A DNA stretch of 64,000 nucleotides, taken from contig JBMNMN010000002.1 of NCBI GenBank assembly GCA_050953365.1, positions 310,001 through 374,000 of the forward strand, given 5' to 3'. The notes beneath the pieces were generated by a model that saw nothing but the letters and a program-made list of their open reading frames with translations, searched no databases and was not told the DNA's origin. Position numbers and translations under genes: made by a program. Shown here piece after piece: positions 1-7,830 of this stretch; position 1 is the stretch's first letter, and each line of letters starts with the position of its first letter. Origin of the DNA: UBA1426 sp050953365 (lineage in GTDB: Bacteria > Bacillota > Clostridia > Peptostreptococcales > Anaerovoracaceae).

Positions 1-419
1 CGGTACTCCTGGAAACCATGGGAGGAAAGGGAAGCGAAATCGGCAGCAGCTTTGAGGAGATCCGTACTATCATCGACAGAGTAGATCATAAGGAACGTAT
101 TGGCGTCTGCCTGGATACCTGCCACGTGTTTGATGCAGGATACGATATTGTAAACGATCTGGACGGTGTCCTGACGGAGTTCGACAAAATCATCGGCCTG
201 GACCGCCTTAAGGCGATCCATATCAACGACAGTAAGAACACTTTAGGAAGCCGTAAAGACCGGCACGCTAAGATCGGCGAAGGGAATATCGGAATGGAAG
301 CCTTCGCCCGCATCATCAACCACCCCGTACTTCGGGAACTTCCTTTTTATCTGGAAACGCCCAACGATGTTCCAGGCTATGCCAAAGAAATAGCCGTGTT
401 GAAACGGGAGTACCTTTAA
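1..419 (+). CDS. nfo: Endonuclease IV, C-terminal part (cut by window edge)
   Basis: C-terminal part of an AP endonuclease (endonuclease IV, TIM-barrel trinuclear zinc enzyme) that cleaves 5' of abasic sites in base excision repair. The frame is open to the first base of the window (reading VLLETMGGKG), so the ATG at 18 is internal. Family motifs visible are LLETMGGKGSEIG, the zinc-ligand stretch GVCLDTCHVFDAGYD and the HINDSKN segment, followed by KDRHAKIGEG and YLETPND near the C-terminus. These cover the metal ligands of the second half of the barrel. About half of the usual 280-residue protein is present. No clear plus-strand terminator follows. Confidence 0.93.
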   Translation, partial: VLLETMGGKGSEIGSSFEEIRTIIDRVDHKERIGVCLDTCHVFDAGYDIVNDLDGVLTEFDKIIGLDRLKAIHINDSKNTLGSRKDRHAKIGEGNIGMEAFARIINHPVLRELPFYLETPNDVPGYAKEIAVLKREYL

Positions 420-537
420 CATAGTACGCTTGTTAGCTGAGGCCGGCATTTATCAGAAATTAATCAGTAAGATTGTCCTAAAAGGTATTTAAACTCTCCA
501 TTAAAACGGCGTTACAATCGACACCACCTACAACGAA

Positions 538-599
538 AAAAGCCTGCAATACAAAGGATTTTGAATACCCTATGGGGCATCACTTGTATTACAGGCTTT
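538..599 (-). terminator. Terminator of tRNA-Ser
   Basis: Inverted repeat AAAGCCTGCAATACAA (539-554) / TTGTATTACAGGCTTT (584-599) with one wobble. Read on the minus strand the stem is followed by a run of T (540 down to 536), the layout of an intrinsic terminator for the tRNA transcript. It may also stop plus-strand transcription from nfo, where the T tract is poor. Confidence 0.65.
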
Positions 600-620
600 C
601 TTGATACGACTAATCAAAGA

Positions 621-653
621 GTTGACCGAAGCACTGTATCAATGCTTCGGTCA
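621..653. repeat. Perfect hairpin 3' of tRNA-Ser
   Basis: TTGACCGAAGCA and its exact complement TGCTTCGGTCAA flank a 9-nt loop, six bases beyond the encoded CCA of the tRNA. There is no T tract, so it is more likely a 3' processing or stability hairpin of the tRNA precursor than a terminator. Confidence 0.5.
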
Positions 654-658
654 ATGAT

Positions 659-747
659 TGGCGGAGAAGGTGGGATTCGAACCCACGCACCGTTGCCGGT
701 GACCGCATTTCGAGTGCGGCTCGTTATGACCACTTCGATACTTCTCC
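659..747 (-). tRNA. tRNA-Ser (CGA)
   Basis: Class II tRNA on the minus strand. The acceptor stem GGAGAAG (747-741) pairs with CTTCTCC (669-663), followed by discriminator G and an encoded CCA (661-659). The anticodon arm reads CCGCA-CTCGAAA-TGCGG, giving anticodon CGA (serine, UCG codons). The long variable arm (CACCGGCAACGGTG) and the T-loop GGTTCGAATCC are present, as expected of tRNA-Ser. It stands alone, with its own promoter at 790-818 and terminator at 538-599. Confidence 0.95.
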
Positions 748-789
748 ATATTTACTATTGTGTATTGGATTAATACCACAGCGCTGTTG

Positions 790-818
790 ATTATAACATA
801 AGCGTCTATTCATTTCAA
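790..818 (-). promoter_or_regulatory. Sigma-A promoter for tRNA-Ser
   Basis: On the minus strand TTGAAA (818-813), 17 bp, TATAAT (795-790). The predicted start near 783 lies about 36 nt before the mature tRNA 5' end. Confidence 0.7.
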
Positions 819-901
819 TCAAAATATCCGTTTCATGTGTATTTAAGGTGAGATCCAGAAACTCAATCATTTAAAGATCCGAAGGAGTATTAAAAGAAGA
901 A

Positions 902-945
902 AAGCAACCGGAAATAATTGTTTTAATAAAATCGGTTGCTTTACG
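902..945. terminator. Hairpin, possible terminator
   Basis: AAAGCAACCG (902-911) / CGGTTGCTTT (936-945) with an AT-rich loop. Minus-strand reading is followed by a T-rich stretch. No gene that it would end is recognised, so its role is open. Confidence 0.4.
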
Positions 946-982
946 TCTTTTACAGTTGTATTTGTTGTCGGGCACTTAATAC

Positions 983-1097
983 AAGTGGAGTGTAGAGGGT
1001 GCGTTGCGGAGAGGACAGGCAAGTGTCGCGGGCAAGATGGGCTGACGAGATCGTGCTTCTATAGCCGTGTTTCTATAGCAATGCACGGCTTTCACTT
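983..1097. repeat. Structured GC-rich repeat, copy A
   Basis: GC-rich 115-nt segment upstream of the cupin gene. GTGCGTTGC (999-1007) can pair with GCAATGCAC (1078-1086), and AAGTG (983-987) with CACTT (1093-1097). The internal part (998-1053) shares blocks in the same order with 41265-41326: GCAAGTG, CGGGCA(A/G)GA(T/C)GGGC and GATCGT. A direct repeat TTCTATAGC occurs at 1057-1065 and 1071-1079. It is probably a dispersed structured element or RNA of unknown function. The class is not recognised. Confidence 0.5.
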
Positions 1098-1144
1098 TTG
1101 GAGAATATTCTAATTAGATAGAATATAGGAAAGGGATGTGCAAA

Positions 1145-1630
1145 ATGGATCATGCAAATCACAACGACGGCCCCATATGGGCGAACATACCCGCACGAAA
1201 TCCGAACTCTACGAGACAATGGAACGGAATGAGAGATTATGGAGCCGAACCTTTTGTAGTGGATATAGAAGAAGCGACTCTGCAAAACAGGAATTTCCGC
1301 ACCGCTTTATGGACAGGAAACCATCTGCAGCTCACTCTTATGAGTATCGGCACAGGGGATGATATAGGCTTGGAGATGCATCCTGACGTAGACCAGTTTA
1401 TCCGCGTGGAGGAAGGGGAGGGCGTTGCCCTCATGGGTAACAGCAGAGATAATTTATCCTACCGGCAAAACGTTTCAGATGATGACGCCATAATTATTCC
1501 CGCAGGCACGTGGCATAACATAATAAATACCGGTGGCGAGCCTCTAAAATTGTATTCTATTTACGCGCCGCCGGAGCATCCTCACGGCACGGTTCATATG
1601 ACCAAAGAGGAAGCGGTGCACAGTCAATAA
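1145..1630 (+). CDS. Cupin-domain protein
   Basis: 161-residue single-domain cupin. The conserved core is visible as LEMHPDVDQFIRVEEGEG (first cupin motif with H, D/Q and E) and later IIPAGTWHNIINTG (second motif with the third histidine). Such proteins bind a metal and act as small isomerases, dioxygenases or regulators, and the substrate cannot be told from sequence. The ATG at 1145 is preferred over the in-frame ATG at 1136 because AGGAAAGGG at 1127-1135 then has normal spacing. It stands alone between the structured repeat and the convergent liv operon. Confidence 0.85.
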   Translation: MDHANHNDGPIWANIPARNPNSTRQWNGMRDYGAEPFVVDIEEATLQNRNFRTALWTGNHLQLTLMSIGTGDDIGLEMHPDVDQFIRVEEGEGVALMGNSRDNLSYRQNVSDDDAIIIPAGTWHNIINTGGEPLKLYSIYAPPEHPHGTVHMTKEEAVHSQ

Positions 1631-1675
1631 TAAATCAGGTAATAAAGAAATTACTGCAGGGCAGATAATAAAGAA

Positions 1676-1701
1676 TTACTGCAGGACAGATCCTGCAGTA
1701 A
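1676..1701. terminator. Hairpin between convergent cupin and livF
   Basis: Perfect 11-bp inverted repeat TTACTGCAGGA / TCCTGCAGTAA with a 4-nt loop, between two convergent genes. The left arm belongs to a direct duplication of about 25 bp (AATAAAGAA..TTACTGCAGG at about 1640 and 1666). There is no long T tract. It is probably a bidirectional transcription stop. Confidence 0.5.
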
Positions 1702-1767
1702 TGTACATAGGCCGTTTTCAGTTTTGCCAGTCTTTTCTTTTTTGCTAGTCTTTCTTTCAGCGCTTTG

Positions 1768-2490
1768 CTATTCTTTTCTTTTTCCGAGATAAGCTTCCTT
1801 AATTTTTTCGTTTGCCAGAAGTTCGCTCCCGGACCCCTGCATGGTGATTTCACCGGTTTCTATCACATAGCCCCAATCGGCAATTTTCAACGCCATATTT
1901 GCATTTTGTTCAATCAGTAAGACAGTGATGCCTTCTTCGTTGATGGTTTGGATAATCTTAAAAATATCTTTCACAATGAGAGGAGCCAGCCCCAAAGACG
2001 GTTCGTCCATCATGATCAGCTTCGGACGGCTCATGAGCGCCCTGCCCACAGCAAGCATTTGCTGCTCCCCTCCCGAAAGGGTGCCGGCATATTGCCATTC
2101 CCGCTCTTTGAGGCGGGGGAACAGGTCATATACCATGGCAATATCGTCATCCAATTTATGATTGTGGATGTACGCTCCGATTTTAAGGTTTTCCAAAACC
2201 GTCAGGTTGTCAAATACACGGCGGCCTTCCGGGACCAAGGTGATTCCCATGGAAACGATGCTGTCCGGTGTCTTGCCGCATATTTCTTCCCCGTCGAACT
2301 TGATGGAGCCGGATTTGGCCCGGACTACACCGGCAATGGTGCGAAGGGTAGTGCTTTTACCTGCGCCGTTGGAGCCGATGAGGGTGACTATTTTCCCCCT
2401 CGGAACAGACATGGAGATTTGTTTTACGGCTTCTATACCGCCGTAAGAAACGCTTAAATCGGTAATTTCCAGGTAGTTGTTATTATTCAT
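1768..2490 (-). CDS. livF: Branched-chain amino acid ABC transporter ATPase LivF
   Basis: Cytoplasmic ATPase subunit of the Leu/Ile/Val importer, 240 residues, normal length. The Walker A motif GSNGAGKST is near residue 40, the signature LSGGEQQML near 139, and Walker B KLIMMDEPSLGLAP follows with the switch region LLIEQNANMA. The short LivF form and its last position in livJ-H-M-G-F separate it from LivG. Its start overlaps the livG stop by 8 nt, implying translational coupling. Confidence 0.93.
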   Translation of the reverse strand: MNNNNYLEITDLSVSYGGIEAVKQISMSVPRGKIVTLIGSNGAGKSTTLRTIAGVVRAKSGSIKFDGEEICGKTPDSIVSMGITLVPEGRRVFDNLTVLENLKIGAYIHNHKLDDDIAMVYDLFPRLKEREWQYAGTLSGGEQQMLAVGRALMSRPKLIMMDEPSLGLAPLIVKDIFKIIQTINEEGITVLLIEQNANMALKIADWGYVIETGEITMQGSGSELLANEKIKEAYLGKRKE

Positions 2491-3331
2491 CTTCAGCCAC
2501 CCCCAAATAGGCGTCGATTACCCGTTGGTTGTTCTGAATCTCGGAAGGCGTTCCGGTCGCAATGAGTTTCCCGAAATCGAGAACGTAAATGCGATCGGAG
2601 ATTTCCATAACGAGGTTCATGTGGTGTTCAATCATAAAAACGGTCAAATTGAAATCGTTCCGGATTTTATGAATAAATGAGGTCAGTTCGTTGGTTTCCT
2701 GCGGGTTCATTCCGGCTGCCGGCTCGTCCAGCAAAAGGAGTTTTGGTTCGGTAGCCAATGCCCGGGCGATTTCCAGCCGCCGCTGCAGTCCGTAGGGGAG
2801 GGAACTGGCGATTTCATCCTTGTAATCCGCCAAGTCGAAAATCTCCAAGAGCGCCATGGCCTCCTCCCGCATGGATCTTTCCTCTTTATAGTTCAATTTG
2901 CATGCGGCAGTGAAAATTCCGGCTTTTATATTCATATGTTTCGCGATTAAGACATTTTCAAATACCGTAAGCGCCTTAAACAGGCGGATATTTTGAAATG
3001 TACGGGCAATTCCCAATTTTGTAATGGTGTCCGGCGTCTTTCGAACGGCTTTTGTATATTTGCCCATGTTTTCCCCTGCATACAGCTTCTTCATTTTTCC
3101 TTGCGGGTAGTTGCTGACCAGGGTTTTTCCGTAATAGGACACAGAGCCGTTGGTCGGCGCATAGACACCGGTTATTACGTTAAATGCGGTTGTTTTCCCG
3201 GCGCCGTTTGGACCGATCAAAGCTACAATTTCATGCTCGTTGACTTCCAGCGACAGGTTGTCGACTGCTACAACGCCGCCGAACTGCATCGTAACATCCT
3301 CTAAGCGCAGTACATTTTTCCGATCATCCAT
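2483..3331 (-). CDS. livG: Branched-chain amino acid ABC transporter ATPase LivG
   Basis: Second ATPase subunit of the importer, 282 residues. Walker A GPNGAGKTT, signature-like LPYGLQRRLEIARAL (the usual LSGGQ is replaced by LPYGLQ, typical of LivG), Walker B LLLLDEPAAGMNP and switch VFMIEHHMNL are all present. It carries the insertion after Walker A seen in LivG proteins. It overlaps livM and livF by 8 nt on each side. Confidence 0.93.
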   Translation of the reverse strand: MDDRKNVLRLEDVTMQFGGVVAVDNLSLEVNEHEIVALIGPNGAGKTTAFNVITGVYAPTNGSVSYYGKTLVSNYPQGKMKKLYAGENMGKYTKAVRKTPDTITKLGIARTFQNIRLFKALTVFENVLIAKHMNIKAGIFTAACKLNYKEERSMREEAMALLEIFDLADYKDEIASSLPYGLQRRLEIARALATEPKLLLLDEPAAGMNPQETNELTSFIHKIRNDFNLTVFMIEHHMNLVMEISDRIYVLDFGKLIATGTPSEIQNNQRVIDAYLGVAEDE

Positions 3332-4430
3332 TTTGGCCTTCCTCCTTTCCCGTTCTTTTTCGCCGCATTAAGGAAAGAAGTTTTTGGAAGAACCGGAATA
3401 TTCCATCCCATGAAAATTCCTTTGTTCCCATGATCCCTTTTCGGTAATACAGGACAATAGCCATAAGAACCAGCGAAAAGATGACCATGCGGAAACCGCT
3501 GCGGAAAAGAGGAACCTGAAAACCTGCTATAATAAGGGGATTGTCAAAGAAGCGCAGCCATTCCCTTGCGGCTGTAATCAGGAAAGAGCCGATAATACTG
3601 CCGGTGATACTGCCAAGGCCGCCCAGAACGACGATCAACAAGATGTCATAGGTCAGCATAACCTGGAAGGTCTTGGAATCGATGGAACGCATGAAAACAG
3701 CAAGCAGCCCGCCGCTTACGCCGGTAAAAAAGCAACTGATTATAAAGGCCATGCCTTTATGCATAAATAGGTTAATGCCCATTGCTTGCGCAGCTACTTC
3801 ATCTTCCCGAATGGCTTTGAAAGCCCTTCCGTAGGAGGAATTGATAACCAGAACCATCAATAGAATGCATATGAACGCAATAATAAAAACGTCATAGATA
3901 GAACCGAAGGCCGGTATGCTCTTTAGGCCATAGGAACCGTTTGTGATCCGGTCAAGTTGGGGAGCTGCAATGACGGCGCGAATAATTTCGGAAAACCCAA
4001 GGGTAGCAATGGCCAAATAGTCGCTTTTCAACCGAAGCACAGGTATGCCGATTAATCCGCCCACCAATGCAGTCAGTAACCCGCCCACAATCAGAGCTGC
4101 CCACAGGGGCATCCAAGCGTTTGCCAAGGGCTCCGCGATACCGTTTATATAGTAAACGTTCGGCCTTGCTTCTACGGGAATAGTGAGGATGGCAACGGTA
4201 TATGCGCCTATTGCCATAAAGCCTGCCTGGCCCAGAGAGAAGAGGCCGGTAAAGCCGGTAAGCAGGTTCATAGCTACGGCTACGATTGCATAAATCGCGC
4301 TTCTTTCCAATATGGAAATTGCATAATTGTATTGCCCTCTGTTGGAATCTAAGTACGTCAACAACAGGAACGCAGCAACAACTAAAGCAATTGACAATAT
4401 ATATTTTGTTCTTCTACTCAATGTAATCAT
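3324..4430 (-). CDS. livM: Branched-chain amino acid ABC permease LivM
   Basis: Integral membrane permease of 368 residues with about ten hydrophobic segments. The LivM/LivH family loop GLGSITGSIIGSFLI is near residue 285, and the segment GFTGLFSLGQAGFMAIGAYT near the N-terminus is typical of LivM. It forms the translocation pore with LivH. The C-terminus is basic and cytoplasmic (RRKRTGKE). It overlaps livH by 4 nt (ATGA-type junction). Confidence 0.93.
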   Translation of the reverse strand: MITLSRRTKYILSIALVVAAFLLLTYLDSNRGQYNYAISILERSAIYAIVAVAMNLLTGFTGLFSLGQAGFMAIGAYTVAILTIPVEARPNVYYINGIAEPLANAWMPLWAALIVGGLLTALVGGLIGIPVLRLKSDYLAIATLGFSEIIRAVIAAPQLDRITNGSYGLKSIPAFGSIYDVFIIAFICILLMVLVINSSYGRAFKAIREDEVAAQAMGINLFMHKGMAFIISCFFTGVSGGLLAVFMRSIDSKTFQVMLTYDILLIVVLGGLGSITGSIIGSFLITAAREWLRFFDNPLIIAGFQVPLFRSGFRMVIFSLVLMAIVLYYRKGIMGTKEFSWDGIFRFFQKLLSLMRRKRTGKEEGQNG

Positions 4431-5308
4431 ACCTTATCCGTCACCTTCTCTCCAAAGAGCCCGGTAGGCTTGAATAGAAGCATTAATATCAACAGTACAA
4501 AGGTAAAGGCGTCGCTGAAAGTGGAATAGCCCATAGCCACTAGAGCCGTCTCGCCTAATCCCAGGATAAAGCCGCCTACCATAGCGCCCGGAATGCTTCC
4601 TATTCCTCCGAGTACCGCGGCCACAAAGCATTTCAACCCCGGCAGAGCACCGCTGAAGGGAAATACGGTCATGCGATCCGTAAAGTACAGAATGGATCCT
4701 ACAGCCGCAAGCAGTGAACCTATGGCAAAGGTTATGCTGATAACCTTGTTCAATTTTATGCCCATAAGCTGCGCGGTTTCAAAATCCCTGGATGCTGCAC
4801 GCATGGCCATGCCGATTTTGCTGTGATTGACAAGCATCATCAGCAGGTAAACCAGGGCTAAAGTAATTACCGGAGTAATAAAAGTTACCAGCGAGGCAGA
4901 AAGAGGTCCGATTTGGAATATCTTTTTAAGTATAGAAATGGACGGATAGCCTCGAGGCAGAGCCGTAAAAAGATACGTGGCAAGATTCTGCAACAAGTAT
5001 GATACACCGATGGCAGAAATCATAATAGACATTCGGGGAGCGTTACGCAGCGGTTTGTAAGCCATGCGCTCAATCAATATGCCCAGCACAACCGTTGCAA
5101 TCAGAACAATGGGTATGGCAATAAACCACGGGAATGAAGCCATGGCAAAAATCATAAAATAGCCTGCCATCATAAAAATATCGCCGTGGGCAAAATTAAT
5201 CAAACGTAAAATTCCGTATACCATTGTATATCCGATTGCAATCAAGGCATATGCTCCACCGAGGGAGATGCCCGTTAGGCAATGTTGTAAAAATACTGAA
5301 ATACTCAT
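4427..5308 (-). CDS. livH: Branched-chain amino acid ABC permease LivH
   Basis: 293-residue membrane permease, the partner of LivM. Family motifs are GISLGGAYALIAIGYTMVYG and INFAHGD at the N-terminus and AAVLGGIGSIPGAMVGGF near residue 220, with about eight transmembrane segments. It follows livJ after 95 nt that contain a stable hairpin (5354-5385), which may set the ratio of binding protein to permease. Confidence 0.93.
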   Translation of the reverse strand: MSISVFLQHCLTGISLGGAYALIAIGYTMVYGILRLINFAHGDIFMMAGYFMIFAMASFPWFIAIPIVLIATVVLGILIERMAYKPLRNAPRMSIMISAIGVSYLLQNLATYLFTALPRGYPSISILKKIFQIGPLSASLVTFITPVITLALVYLLMMLVNHSKIGMAMRAASRDFETAQLMGIKLNKVISITFAIGSLLAAVGSILYFTDRMTVFPFSGALPGLKCFVAAVLGGIGSIPGAMVGGFILGLGETALVAMGYSTFSDAFTFVLLILMLLFKPTGLFGEKVTDKV

Positions 5309-5353
5309 AAAAAAGGCCTCCTGTTAGAGCCTTAATTTAATAATGATACCTGT

Positions 5354-5385
5354 AATCGAGTGGGACTGTTACATCCCACTCGATT
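5354..5385 (-). promoter_or_regulatory. livJ-livH intercistronic hairpin
   Basis: Perfect 12-bp inverted repeat AATCGAGTGGGA / TCCCACTCGATT with an 8-nt loop, between livJ and livH and without a T tract. Such hairpins commonly protect the 3' end of an abundant binding-protein message. Partial termination is the alternative. Confidence 0.55.
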
Positions 5386-5403
5386 TAATTGCTTTTCTTT
5401 AGA

Positions 5404-6579
5404 TTATTCAACTACAGAAACAGTCATTAAGAACTTGAAGGTGCCGTCTTCAACGGTCTTAATAAAGGCAAGATCTTTATTTGCGTCGCCCTTCTCGTTG
5501 AAGGAAATGGCTCCGGTAACGCCGACTAAGGATACGCCTGTCAATGCATCACGAATTGCCGTACCTTCCGTCGAATTAGCCGCTTTGATTGCCTCCAGCG
5601 CGGTGAGGTAAGCGTCATATCCCAATGCGGAAACAGCGGGGATAATGTCGTCCTGACCATTTTCTACAAGGTACTGCTTGAATCCTGTAATAAAGGAAGC
5701 AGCTTCATCTGTAGCAGGCTCTGCCTCGTCAAAGAAGGTTGAAAGCACGATGCCTTCCGCATCAGCGCCGGCATTTTCAATAATGGTTGCATTTTCCCAA
5801 GTGTCTCCACCCATGATGGGGCAGGTAATGCCGAGCTCTCTGGCTTGCTTGATAATTAGAGGAGCTGTGGTTATCGAAGATGGAGCGAAGATTACATCCG
5901 GATTCTTTGCTTTCACGTTGGTGAGAATGGCTTTGAAATCCGTTTGGTTTGTTTGGAATTGTTCCTGAGCAACAACAGCGCCGCTTCCTGCGAGCTTGTT
6001 AAAAGCATCTACGAAGAAAGCGCCAAGACCGGAAGAATAATCGTCCCCCAGCTGTGTGATAACGGCAGCAGTTTTTGCTCCGTTCTGAACGGCATAATTT
6101 GCCATTACAGTTCCCTGGAACGGATCAAGGAAGCAAACACGGAAATAGTAGTCATTTCCTTCTGTAACCTGAGGATTGGTGCAGGAAGCGCCGATGGCAG
6201 GTACTTGAGCCTCTGCAAAGATCTCGCCCGCGGCAATGGATACGCCGGAGCCATAGGAGCCGATGACAACGGAGACTCCCTGATTCATAAGGCTCTGGGC
6301 TGCAGTGACCGCTTCTGTCTTGTCGGACTTGTTATCAACCTCGACTAATTCAACTTTATAGGTTTCCCCTCCGATTTCAACAGTGGGGTAAACGGTGTTG
6401 GCATATCGAATGCCTAAGACTTCCTGGAACCCACCTCCGCCGTTTTCGCCGGTGAAAGGTTCAAACACACCAATTTTAATCACCTTCTCCTCTTCGTTGC
6501 TGTTTCCTGAGGAGCATCCTGCGAAAGCCAGTAAAACCATCGCAAGGACAAGGACCAATGCGGTTGTTTTCTTCATCAT
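5404..6579 (-). CDS. livJ: Branched-chain amino acid substrate-binding lipoprotein
   Basis: 391-residue extracellular binding protein (periplasmic-binding fold type I, Leu/Ile/Val family). It starts MMKKTTALVLVLAMVLL and has a lipobox FAGC (Cys near residue 22), so it is a membrane-anchored lipoprotein. The ligand-binding domain begins KIGVFEPFTGENGG. The start at 6579 is set by GGAGG about 9 nt upstream, and the open frame further upstream lacks such a site. First gene of the liv operon, with a good promoter at 6643-6671. The solute is probably a branched-chain amino acid, but family members also bind other small amides. Confidence 0.9.
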   Translation of the reverse strand: MMKKTTALVLVLAMVLLAFAGCSSGNSNEEEKVIKIGVFEPFTGENGGGGFQEVLGIRYANTVYPTVEIGGETYKVELVEVDNKSDKTEAVTAAQSLMNQGVSVVIGSYGSGVSIAAGEIFAEAQVPAIGASCTNPQVTEGNDYYFRVCFLDPFQGTVMANYAVQNGAKTAAVITQLGDDYSSGLGAFFVDAFNKLAGSGAVVAQEQFQTNQTDFKAILTNVKAKNPDVIFAPSSITTAPLIIKQARELGITCPIMGGDTWENATIIENAGADAEGIVLSTFFDEAEPATDEAASFITGFKQYLVENGQDDIIPAVSALGYDAYLTALEAIKAANSTEGTAIRDALTGVSLVGVTGAISFNEKGDANKDLAFIKTVEDGTFKFLMTVSVVE

Positions 6580-6642
6580 AAGAATATACCTCCATCGATA
6601 CACTATGTAGGAGTCGCGTTGGACACCGTAAAAATTGGTTAA

Positions 6643-6671
6643 ATTATATATGAACAAACGGTCATAATCAA
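6643..6671 (-). promoter_or_regulatory. Promoter of liv operon
   Basis: Minus strand TTGATT (6671-6666), 17 bp, TATAAT (6648-6643). The predicted start near 6636 leaves a leader of about 57 nt, too short for a riboswitch or T-box. Confidence 0.7.
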
Positions 6672-6748
6672 GGAATTATTTGAATTGAAGAGCGTAAATG
6701 TACGAAAGTTCTGATTATAAAAAAATTAAACAAATTTCAAAATTTCGC

Positions 6749-6776
6749 TTTACATAGTGGAAAAGGTGTGATACTG
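6749..6776 (+). promoter_or_regulatory. Candidate cspA promoter
   Basis: TTTACA (6749-6754) and an extended -10-like TGTGATACT (6767-6775). The spacing is on the short side, so this is a moderate match. It would start a transcript near 6782, upstream of the leader hairpin. Confidence 0.4.
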
Positions 6777-6806
6777 TGTATATGGTATTTTAGATGTACG
6801 AAGTTG

Positions 6807-6868
6807 ATTCACAAGTATTTGTAAATCATGGTTCGTCAATGATTTGGAAATACTTGTGAATTTTTTTT
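6807..6868 (+). promoter_or_regulatory. Terminator-like hairpin in cspA leader
   Basis: Two 23-nt arms (6807-6829 and 6839-6861) pair with a single 2x2 mismatch; the outer arms are ATTCACAAGTATTT / AAATACTTGTGAAT. The right arm runs straight into seven or eight T. This is a complete intrinsic terminator only 20-odd nt before the cspA ribosome site. It is either an attenuator or cold-responsive leader, or the end of a small RNA. Confidence 0.65.
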
Positions 6869-6902
6869 CGGCACGGGTACACAAAGTAAGGAGGTATCTT
6901 TG

Positions 6903-7115
6903 ATGAATAAAGGTACAGTAAAATGGTTCAACGAGAGTAAAGGTTATGGATTTATTTCCAACGATGACGGCGGGGAAGACGTATTTGTTCACTACTCCAG
7001 CATCGTAGCTGACGGTTTCAAAACCCTTGCAGAAGGGCAAAAAGTTACTTTTGATGTGGAGCAGGATCCCAAAAACAGCAGCAAACTTCGCGCTGTAAAC
7101 GTTCAGGGCGCCTAA
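6903..7115 (+). CDS. cspA: Cold-shock protein
   Basis: 70-residue OB-fold RNA/DNA-binding protein of the CspA family. RNP1 KGYGFIS and RNP2 DVFVHYS are intact, with the N-terminal MNKGTVKWFN signature. It acts as an RNA chaperone in the cytoplasm. The ATG at 6903 is chosen because AAGGAGGT lies 7 nt upstream. The gene is monocistronic with a long structured leader, as is usual for cold-shock genes. Its terminator lies inside the 3' end of the convergent regulator gene. Confidence 0.95.
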   Translation: MNKGTVKWFNESKGYGFISNDDGGEDVFVHYSSIVADGFKTLAEGQKVTFDVEQDPKNSSKLRAVNVQGA

Positions 7116-7128
7116 ACGCCTCAGCTGA

Positions 7129-7782
7129 TTACACCTGCAAACGGAAGGCCTTTCTGTCGAAATCCAGAAGGCCTTCTTTTTTCATTCGTCCAAGTTCACG
7201 GCTCATTGCGCTTCTATCGATGCAAAGGTAATCGGCCAACTCGTTTCGATTGAATGGGATCTCAAACACATTTGAATTGGCATGCTCCGCTTGATCTTCT
7301 AAAAAAGCCAGAAGCCTGCCGCGGATGGTCTTGTGGGTGATATATGACATTTTCTTGTTCAGCAGCATATTCTTTGTTGCTATAATATTGAGCAGATTGG
7401 AAATTAACTGCTGATGGAACATGCAAGCATTGTTGCAGGTTCTAAGCATGCGGTTGATATCCAAAAGAAGCACACTGCAATCTTCTACCGCCTCAACGGA
7501 TACGGGTATTTTAGCAAGTCCCATGCAGGCATATGTCTCACCGAAAAGATTTCCCGGTTCCAGACTGCCGATGATCATTTTATCGCCGTAGATGTTTTCT
7601 TTTATCACCTGGGCCTTGCCGGACAACAAAATGCCCAGCTTCGGATAAGATTCTTCTGCAAGAAAGATAAAACTGCCTCTGGCAAATTCCTGTTGACGGC
7701 TATCCATACAGGAAAGAATGCGATTTATGTCTTGTTCGCTGATTTTAGCGAAAAGCGGATGGTTTAATAAAATTTTATTCAT
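7129..7782 (-). CDS. Crp/Fnr-family transcriptional regulator
   Basis: 217-residue regulator with an N-terminal cyclic-nucleotide-binding-like beta barrel (about 15-115, including GILLSGKAQVI and LEPGNLFGETYACM), a dimerisation helix and a C-terminal winged helix (about 150-217) whose recognition helix is in YLCIDRSAMSRELGRMKKEG. It lacks the N-terminal cysteine cluster of Fnr. Start at 7782, with AAAGGGG 8-9 nt upstream. A promoter at 7831-7859 and a 5-4-5 palindrome at 7797-7810 in its leader suggest autoregulation. Divergence from a 4Fe-4S protein gene recalls the HcpR-type nitrosative or redox regulators, but the assignment to that branch is inference. Confidence 0.85.
   Translation of the reverse strand: MNKILLNHPLFAKISEQDINRILSCMDSRQQEFARGSFIFLAEESYPKLGILLSGKAQVIKENIYGDKMIIGSLEPGNLFGETYACMGLAKIPVSVEAVEDCSVLLLDINRMLRTCNNACMFHQQLISNLLNIIATKNMLLNKKMSYITHKTIRGRLLAFLEDQAEHANSNVFEIPFNRNELADYLCIDRSAMSRELGRMKKEGLLDFDRKAFRLQV
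7143..7182 (+). terminator. cspA terminator
   Basis: Stem GAAGGCCTTTCTG / CAGAAGGCCTTC followed by TTTTTT. The stem codes for the last residues of the convergent Crp/Fnr gene, so the two genes overlap at the transcript level. Confidence 0.75.
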
Positions 7783-7796
7783 AATAATTCCCCTTT

Positions 7797-7810
7797 GTTG
7801 CAACTGCAAC
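7797..7810. promoter_or_regulatory. FNR/CRP-like operator
   Basis: GTTGC-N4-GCAAC, the 5-4-5 architecture of FNR/HcpR-type sites, 15-28 nt downstream of the predicted start of the Crp/Fnr gene. Likely an autorepression site. Confidence 0.45.
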
Positions 7811-7830
7811 GGACTATACGGTCGAAATTA

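Noticed and set aside
561..773. Plus-strand open frame of 70 codons
   Set aside because: It runs across the tRNA-Ser gene and its terminator on the other strand.
1948..2457. Plus-strand open frame of 169 codons
   Set aside because: Antisense to livF, with no family features; a shadow of the real gene.
6579..6636. Riboswitch in the liv leader
   Set aside because: The leader from the predicted start is only about 57 nt and shows no complex folding.
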